NCBI GenBank assembly: GCA_016875195.1
Contig: VGRY01000003.1
Span: 1 to 64,000 of the forward strand
From: Deltaproteobacteria bacterium
GTDB taxonomy: Bacteria; Desulfobacterota; BSN033; UBA1163
DNA length: 64,000 bases
Direction of reading: 5' to 3'
Under the pieces are notes generated by a model. The model saw only the letters and a program-made list of their open reading frames with translations. It was not told the origin of the DNA and did not search any database. Every line of letters begins with the position of its first letter. Positions within the stretch are counted from its first letter, which is position 1. Shown one piece after another: positions 58,735 through 64,000 of this stretch. The position numbers and the translations under genes were made by a program.

Positions 58735-59730
58735 CTATCTTTCCCTTCCCCGGGCTAATACGGCGAAAAGGATCACGGCCCCTTTAATAATCTCTTGGTA
58801 GTAACTCTGAACACCGTGCAGGTTTAAAAGGTTGTTGATCATACCCAGGATAAGCACTCCGAAAAATGTGCCAATCGCCCCGCCGCCACCTCCCCCCAGA
58901 ATCGCTCCGCCAATCACGCATGCGGCAATGGCATCCAGTTCGTAAGCAATACCCAGACTGGGTTGTGCAATCCCCAGACGTGACACAAGGATCGCTCCGG
59001 CCAGGCCCGAAAACACGCCGGATAAAACATAAGCCAGGATGATGGTGCGCTGCACATTGATACCAGCCAACCACACCGCTTCCTTATTGCCTCCTATGGC
59101 AACCGTTGCTCGCCCGGGAGGCGTCCGGTTGAGGAATATCCAGATCAATGCGAAGCAGACCAGCATGATGATCATCGTTACGGGAAGCGGCCCCAAGGAG
59201 CTAGCGCCCAAGAATCGGAAATCAGGATGCCGGGAAACTAAAGGGGTTTCCGTATAGACAAAGACGAACCCGCGCACGATACCCATGGTCGCGAGGGTGA
59301 CAATAAATGGCTGCAGTTTGAAACGCGCAACAAAAACGCCGTTGACCAATCCCGCCACACCTCCAAAGAACAACGCAATGACGATCGCTGGGATAATCCC
59401 AACTTTGTCCGACATCCCTGCGGAGAGGACCCCTCCCAAGGCTACGATCGACCCAACGGAGAGATCAACGCCCCCTGTCAAGATCACAATCAACATGCCC
59501 AGGCTGATCAGACCATTAGATACAATCTGGCGAGATAGGTTCTTGATGTTCGCTTCGGTGAAAAACACCTCAGTGGCCAATGTGCCAATGCCTATTGCCA
59601 CCACAAAAGCGCCAATGAAAGCGTAGTCTAACCATCGCCCGTGGCCGGACCCGCTAGGGAACCACTTCTCTCGAAGGTGAGCAAAATGAGCGGGGGCTCC
59701 ATTCTCCTTTGTTGAGATATCCGTTGGCAT
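58735..59730 (-). CDS. Sugar ABC transporter permease (RbsC-like)
   Basis: A 331-residue inner-membrane protein with about eight to ten helices and the RbsC-family region GGVDLSVGSIVALGGVLSAG. It forms the transmembrane part of an uptake system with the ATPase at 59733 and the binding protein at 57651. It starts two bases after the ATPase stop. Confidence 0.92.
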   Translation of the reverse strand: MPTDISTKENGAPAHFAHLREKWFPSGSGHGRWLDYAFIGAFVVAIGIGTLATEVFFTEANIKNLSRQIVSNGLISLGMLIVILTGGVDLSVGSIVALGGVLSAGMSDKVGIIPAIVIALFFGGVAGLVNGVFVARFKLQPFIVTLATMGIVRGFVFVYTETPLVSRHPDFRFLGASSLGPLPVTMIIMLVCFALIWIFLNRTPPGRATVAIGGNKEAVWLAGINVQRTIILAYVLSGVFSGLAGAILVSRLGIAQPSLGIAYELDAIAACVIGGAILGGGGGGAIGTFFGVLILGMINNLLNLHGVQSYYQEIIKGAVILFAVLARGRER

Positions 59731-59732
59731 AT

Positions 59733-61265
59733 TTACTCACCTCTCGATTTTTCTGTGATCCCGGCAGCACAGGCAAGCAAGTTCTGTTCAGTCGCTTGTT
59801 GTCTTAAGAATTCACCCGCCATCTGCCCTTCCCGCATCACCAGAACCCTGTCGCTCATACCCAGTATTTCCGGCATTTCTGACGATATTAAGAGGATGCC
59901 CATCCCACCAATGGCCAGACCATTGATGAGGTTATAGATCTCTTGCTTGGTGGCAACGTCCACGCCTCGGGTGGGTTCATCCAGGATGAGCAACTTGGAT
60001 CGGGCGAGAAGCCACTTGGCCAATACAACTTTTTGCTGATTGCCACCGCTGAGCGTCCGGACCAGCCTGTCAATATTTGGGGGGCGGATGTTCAGTTCCT
60101 GTGCTTTAGACTGGATCAGAGAATTCTGCCGGCTCCGGCGCAAGATACCCCAGCGGCTCATCAATTCAAAGTTGGCGAGGCTGACATTATCCCGAATTGA
60201 AAGAAACAGAACTAAGCCGTCTCTGATGCGATCTTCCGTCAGCATGGCAATGCCTGCTTTCAAAGCGTCGCGTGGAGAACCGGGACGGATTGTCTGCCCG
60301 CTCAGACGGATCTCACCTGAGGTCGGTTGCTCGGCGCCAAAGATGCAGCGGGCGACCTCCGTGCGACCGCTTCCGATTAACCCGTAAAGACCAACCACCT
60401 CTCCTTGCGCCACGGAGAAAGAAATGTTTTCAAAAGAACCCTCCAGGCTCAGGCCCTTTAAACTCAGGACTTCGGCCCCAGCCCCGAAAGCTCGATCCGG
60501 GAAGACTTCGTCGAGTGTTCGACCGACCATCATTTTGATCAAGGACCTTTTATCCGTTTCCTGAGGGTTCACCGTGCCGACAAGAATCCCATCCTTGAGC
60601 ACCGTGACCCGGTCGGCGATCTCAAAGACCTCGTCCAGCCGATGAGAAATATATAGGATCAATACCGATTTCTCCTTGAGCTTTCTGATCAGGGCAAAAA
60701 GATGTTTTAGCTCCTCCTGTGAAAGAACAGCTGAAGGCTCATCCATGATCAGGATCTGCGGCTTGACGGCTATTGCTTTGGCGATCCCCACAATCTGCTG
60801 TTGGGATGCGCTCAGGCGAGAGACCGAACTTCGCACATTGATTCTTCTGAAGCCAACTTCCTCAAGGATCTCCTGGGTCCTGCGATGGGCCTCCGGCCAG
60901 CTGATCCACCATTTCAGCTTACGTGTTGGCATATCGCCTATCACAATATTCTCGGTTACCGTCAAATGGGGCACCAGGCTGACATGCTGATGCACCATTC
61001 GAATCCCGAGCCGTTGTCCGATGAGCGGGTTATTGATTTCCCTCGGTTTTCCGTTCAGCAGGATCTGGCCGGCGTCCGCCTGGACCGCCCCGGTCAGGAT
61101 TTTGACCAGTGTGCTTTTGCCAGCCCCATTCTCTCCGACAATAGCGTGCACCTCGCCGCTACTGGCTGAGAAATCCACTTTCCGCAAGGCCTGTGTGCCA
61201 TCATAGTTCTTGCTGATGCCCCGCATCATCAGGTATTCTGTTGCTCCCATACGATTTAATTCCAT
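59733..61265 (-). CDS. Sugar ABC transporter ATPase (RbsA-like, two domains)
   Basis: A 510-residue protein with two ATPase domains. The first has Walker A GENGAGKS, a VSRLSASQQQ signature region and ILIMDEPSA; the second has a degenerate Walker A (GLIGSGRTEV), signature LSGGNQQKV and LLILDEPTRG. It energises sugar uptake. AAAGG precedes the ATG at 61265. It overlaps nothing but lies 30 bases after the aldehyde dehydrogenase stop. Confidence 0.93.
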   Translation of the reverse strand: MELNRMGATEYLMMRGISKNYDGTQALRKVDFSASSGEVHAIVGENGAGKSTLVKILTGAVQADAGQILLNGKPREINNPLIGQRLGIRMVHQHVSLVPHLTVTENIVIGDMPTRKLKWWISWPEAHRRTQEILEEVGFRRINVRSSVSRLSASQQQIVGIAKAIAVKPQILIMDEPSAVLSQEELKHLFALIRKLKEKSVLILYISHRLDEVFEIADRVTVLKDGILVGTVNPQETDKRSLIKMMVGRTLDEVFPDRAFGAGAEVLSLKGLSLEGSFENISFSVAQGEVVGLYGLIGSGRTEVARCIFGAEQPTSGEIRLSGQTIRPGSPRDALKAGIAMLTEDRIRDGLVLFLSIRDNVSLANFELMSRWGILRRSRQNSLIQSKAQELNIRPPNIDRLVRTLSGGNQQKVVLAKWLLARSKLLILDEPTRGVDVATKQEIYNLINGLAIGGMGILLISSEMPEILGMSDRVLVMREGQMAGEFLRQQATEQNLLACAAGITEKSRGE

Positions 61266-61294
61266 GTTGCCTTTCAATTCAAACGGCATGGTTA

Positions 61295-62749
61295 TCAGCA
61301 CGTTCCATCAAAAAAAGACAGCGCATTGTAAAGAATGACTGTTTTCTGCTCGGTCATTTCAAGAAGCGTGTCATGAAGACTCTCTCTTCCATGTCCGCTC
61401 ATCTTCACGCCGCCGAAAGGCAGGTTTTCCACTCTTACGGCACTGGACCAATTCACAATAACTCCCCCCACATCAAGCCGATAGGCCATATCGAGAGCCG
61501 TAGCGATGTTGTTCGTGAATACTGACGATTGAAGACCGTATGGGGTAGCGTTGGCAAGTTCAATCACTTCTTCTATAGTACGAAATGATACAACCGGCAC
61601 GACAGGGCCGAAGTTCTCTTCTCTCATCACCTTTGCATTGAGAGGAACTTTCTCCAATACCGTAGGATCGATGAAAGCGCCTTTTCGTTCTCCGCCAGCC
61701 CGTATTTTGGCTCCTCTGTTGACCGCATCGATAATGTCATTCTCCACCTCTCTGGCAGCGCTTTCAGTGATCAACGGTCCCACATCCGTCTGTTCGTCAA
61801 GGGGGTCTCCCACAATCAACTTTTTTGTTTTATCTGATAGGATTTCAATAAACTCGTCATGAACCGCTTCATCTACAAATACCCTCTTCACCGCACAACA
61901 AATTTGTCCATTCCCTCGGGCAAGTCTCCCTAAAATAACCGCCTCCGTCGCTTCTTTCAGGTCCGCATCAGAACATACAATAGTGGCATCGTTTCCTCCC
62001 AATTCGAGATGGACTTTTTTAAGCGTCTCCGCAGCCAGCCTGGAAATCCTCTGCCCTGCCGCAGTGCTTCCGGTCAATGAAATAAGGTCAACCCCCTCTT
62101 CTGTTGCCAGTAGTTCTCCAACGACCTGCCCTGTTCCGGTGACAACCTGATGCGCTGCCCTTGGAACACCTACCTCCTCGAGGATTTCTGCAATTCGTAA
62201 CAGTGTCAAAGGACAATCGCTTGGCGGTTTAACGATTACTGCGTTTCCAGCAGCCAACGCTGCCGCCGCTTTATGTGCATAAAGCTCCACAGGATAGTTG
62301 AAGGGAACGATAGCGGCCACAACTCCTATAGGTCTCCGAAGAGTCAAGGCAAAATGACGCTCCATTCCCGGGACCATATCCAGTGACATGCTTTTGCCAA
62401 AGAGCCTTTTAGCCTCTTCTCCAAATCCTCGGAAAATCCTGATTGCCGCAGCTAGTTCTTCACGGGTTTGTCGAATGGGCTTCCCGTTTTCACTGGCAAG
62501 CAGCGAAGAGAGTTCATTCCGCTTTTTCTCCATAACATCAGCGCACCGAACAAGAATGGTAGCCTTTTCATGGGCTGGCAATTTGGCCATTCTAATCTTC
62601 GCATCCTGAGCCGCCTTAACAGCTCTTTTCAGATCGGATTCCGTCGCAGAAGGAACCGTATCGATGACACTATTATTTGCTGAGTTTACAACCTTACCTA
62701 CACTCCCGTTAGAAGAGTCAACCCATTTACTGTCTATTAGCATTTTCAT
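61295..62749 (-). CDS. NAD(P)-dependent aldehyde dehydrogenase
   Basis: A 484-residue aldehyde dehydrogenase. Catalytic Cys is in NGQICCAVKRVFV and the Glu in LELGGNDATIV; NAD site residues are in FNYPVELYAHKAAAALAAGN. It most resembles lactaldehyde/glycolaldehyde-type enzymes, which fits a sugar or polyol transporter operon. First gene of the minus-strand operon ALDH, ATPase, permease, binding protein. Confidence 0.92.
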   Translation of the reverse strand: MKMLIDSKWVDSSNGSVGKVVNSANNSVIDTVPSATESDLKRAVKAAQDAKIRMAKLPAHEKATILVRCADVMEKKRNELSSLLASENGKPIRQTREELAAAIRIFRGFGEEAKRLFGKSMSLDMVPGMERHFALTLRRPIGVVAAIVPFNYPVELYAHKAAAALAAGNAVIVKPPSDCPLTLLRIAEILEEVGVPRAAHQVVTGTGQVVGELLATEEGVDLISLTGSTAAGQRISRLAAETLKKVHLELGGNDATIVCSDADLKEATEAVILGRLARGNGQICCAVKRVFVDEAVHDEFIEILSDKTKKLIVGDPLDEQTDVGPLITESAAREVENDIIDAVNRGAKIRAGGERKGAFIDPTVLEKVPLNAKVMREENFGPVVPVVSFRTIEEVIELANATPYGLQSSVFTNNIATALDMAYRLDVGGVIVNWSSAVRVENLPFGGVKMSGHGRESLHDTLLEMTEQKTVILYNALSFFDGTC

Positions 62750-62880
62750 AAGATAGTCTCCTTCTCCGAACCAAATTGAATCGATACCGTCTGAGGATTA
62801 GGGGTGATTTCTGAGAACCTTGTAGAATATCTTAAATGTATCTATATTTGAAATAACATAACAATAATTGCAATAATGGT

Positions 62881-62908
62881 ATTTTATAAAAAAACCCTCT
62901 TTTGTCAA
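62881..62908 (-). promoter_or_regulatory. Promoter of the aldehyde dehydrogenase-ABC operon
   Basis: TTGACA, 16 bases, TAAAAT on the minus strand, within an AT-rich gap. Confidence 0.7.
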
Positions 62909-63002
62909 GTAAATTTTTGGTGATTTATAAGGTAAGGCAGGCAAACGATTTTATCGGGAATAAGAAGAACGGCTTAAGAGACATTGGCAGACGGAATTCA
63001 CA

Positions 63003-63770
63003 TCAAGCAATTCCGCCGAGTTGACGCGAGAGGGTGGAGGAGGCTTCAATTAAGGGACCCTTCAGCTGATAGAGCTTTTCGACAGTAAGCCGGGAATCCG
63101 GCCCCGAAATGCTGATACCAGAGCGGACAACCCCTCCATTTTCGAAAACCGGAACGGCAATGCACCGCATGTTATCTGCAAACTCATGATCGTCCAATCC
63201 ATAGCCTTCCAGCTTGATTTTTCTTAACTCTTTCCTGAAGGCCTCTGGATCAACGATGGTATTCGAAGCAAATCGGGCAAGCCCAGCGTCAATGATGTGG
63301 TTGACGATGCTGGGTTCTTGATAGGCTAAGAGCACTTTCCCAATAGAGGTGCAATGTAAAGGAGACCTGTCGCCGATTTGGAAATCAACATTCACCAGCT
63401 GACTTCCTTTAACCCGGTGGATCAGTACTGCTTCGTGTCCGTCCATCACCGAATAGTGAAGCGTCTCCTGGGTTTTCTGGGAGAGCTCTTTGAGGGTCTT
63501 CATGATCAGGTTGGTCACCTCATTTTCAGCCAGGAGATTTCTGCAAAGGGAGACAACCTTGTAACTTAACCGGTAGCGTTTTGTTTCTTCGTTCTTTACG
63601 AGATAGCCTGCATTATGAAGGGTAATCAGCATACGATAGGCAGTGACTTTATCCGTTTTAAGATGGTCTGCCACGTCCTGGATGGAAAGGTCTGACTGAG
63701 AGGAGGCAACGATATCGAGAGTTTTAAATGCTTTTAAGGCAGTGGAGCTTGCACCCTGCTGCTTAACCAT
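63003..63770 (-). CDS. IclR-family transcriptional regulator
   Basis: A 255-residue regulator with the winged helix SIQDVADHLKTDKVTAYRML and the IclR effector domain (GRDHEF-like GYGLDDHEFADNMRCIAVPV). It sits upstream of the aldehyde dehydrogenase operon in the same direction, which it probably controls. It lacks the dyad seen at the other IclR gene. Confidence 0.92.
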   Translation of the reverse strand: MVKQQGASSTALKAFKTLDIVASSQSDLSIQDVADHLKTDKVTAYRMLITLHNAGYLVKNEETKRYRLSYKVVSLCRNLLAENEVTNLIMKTLKELSQKTQETLHYSVMDGHEAVLIHRVKGSQLVNVDFQIGDRSPLHCTSIGKVLLAYQEPSIVNHIIDAGLARFASNTIVDPEAFRKELRKIKLEGYGLDDHEFADNMRCIAVPVFENGGVVRSGISISGPDSRLTVEKLYQLKGPLIEASSTLSRQLGGIA

Positions 63771-63801
63771 GGTCCCCTATTTCACTTTTTGATATAAGAA
63801 T

Positions 63802-63830
63802 ATTATAATATAAATGGTGTCCGTTCTCAA
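63802..63830 (-). promoter_or_regulatory. Promoter of the iclR-type gene
   Basis: TTGAGA, 17 bases, TATAAT on the minus strand, 32 bases before the ATG. Confidence 0.65.
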
Positions 63831-63936
63831 CAAGATTTTTTGGCATTAAGGGAGATCAAAGGGAATATGGTTGAATAAGTCAGATAATTGCCGCAGGTTG
63901 AGGGAGAAAGTTCTCTAATATAAAAAGGTGGATTAG

Positions 63937-64000
63937 TTGAAGATCCAGAGTTTGCGGAGGCGGTTGAACCGTTTGAGAAAATCGGTTTCCTCAGGAGTCA
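63937..64000 (-). repeat. Duplicated segment, second copy at the window edge
   Basis: Copy of 57477-57543; reads TPEETDFLKRFNRLRKLW then IFN and a stop on the minus strand, probably the C-terminus of a gene that starts beyond the window. Confidence 0.6.

Noticed and set aside
57651..63770. Genomic island bounded by an att-like duplication
   Set aside because: The flanking repeat looks like a coding segment and no integrase or tRNA gene is seen, so island status is not claimed.

Overview
The window looks like a chromosomal segment of a strictly anaerobic, aromatic-compound-degrading bacterium of the former Deltaproteobacteria (Desulfobacterota, Syntrophus- or Desulfatiglans-like). The evidence is a BamA/BamQ/BamR set for benzoyl-CoA ring degradation, a BamB-like tungsten enzyme with BamC/BamD-like partners at the left edge, four aldehyde:ferredoxin oxidoreductase (AOR) superfamily genes in all, and many bacterial-type ferredoxin, rSAM and pterin-carrier genes. 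No rRNA or tRNA gene was recognised. The assignment to a lineage is inference.

Layout. 0-3 kb: bamD (cut by the edge), bamC and bamB-like genes, minus strand. 3-7 kb: a molybdopterin oxidoreductase with its TetR regulator. 6.8-10.1 kb: module of zinc-ribbon protein, AOR, four-cluster ferredoxin and MoaD-like carrier. 10.4-15.7 kb: TAXI-TRAP transporter, tartrate/D-malate-type dehydrogenase and an IclR regulator. 15.9-24 kb: NrfD-like membrane protein and ferredoxin, then MoeB/ThiF and MoaD homologues, then a LysW amino-carrier operon (lysW, lysX, lysY, a class II glutamine amidotransferase, lysZ, lysJ) closed by an intrinsic terminator. 24.1-26.9 kb: a second zinc-ribbon/AOR/ferredoxin module. 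27.2-31 kb: a GDT1-type Mn/Ca exporter behind a yybP-ykoY-type riboswitch, and a Ca-type P-ATPase. 33.3-40.6 kb: a minus-strand catabolic cluster (acyl-CoA dehydrogenase, biotin carrier, GNAT, SDR, bamQ, bamA, terminator, bamR, SDR). 41-44.4 kb: ruvX, mltG, thiolase with DUF35 partner. 44.5-51.7 kb: mixed minus-strand genes ending in an AOR with a dedicated tungsten-cofactor radical SAM maturase and a MoaD-like protein. 51.9-56.5 kb: sir2, phoH, pgpH and ybeY. 56.6-57.4 kb: HepT/MntA toxin-antitoxin pair. 57.6-63.8 kb: sugar ABC transporter (with a frameshifted binding protein), aldehyde dehydrogenase and IclR regulator.

The genes fit together as an anaerobic catabolic platform: W/Mo enzymes with their own ferredoxins move low-potential electrons, several MoaD-like and MoeB-like genes can serve cofactor or sulfur transfer, and the bam and acyl-CoA genes take ring-derived thioesters towards beta-oxidation.

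The intergenic space is unusually rich in short palindromic repeats of several families. Many carry terminal inverted repeats, some contain smaller palindromes inserted exactly in their loops, and in at least three places a repeat has been read into a protein C-terminus. A shared 16-bp dyad near the IclR gene, the NrfD operon and an AOR operon suggests one small regulon.
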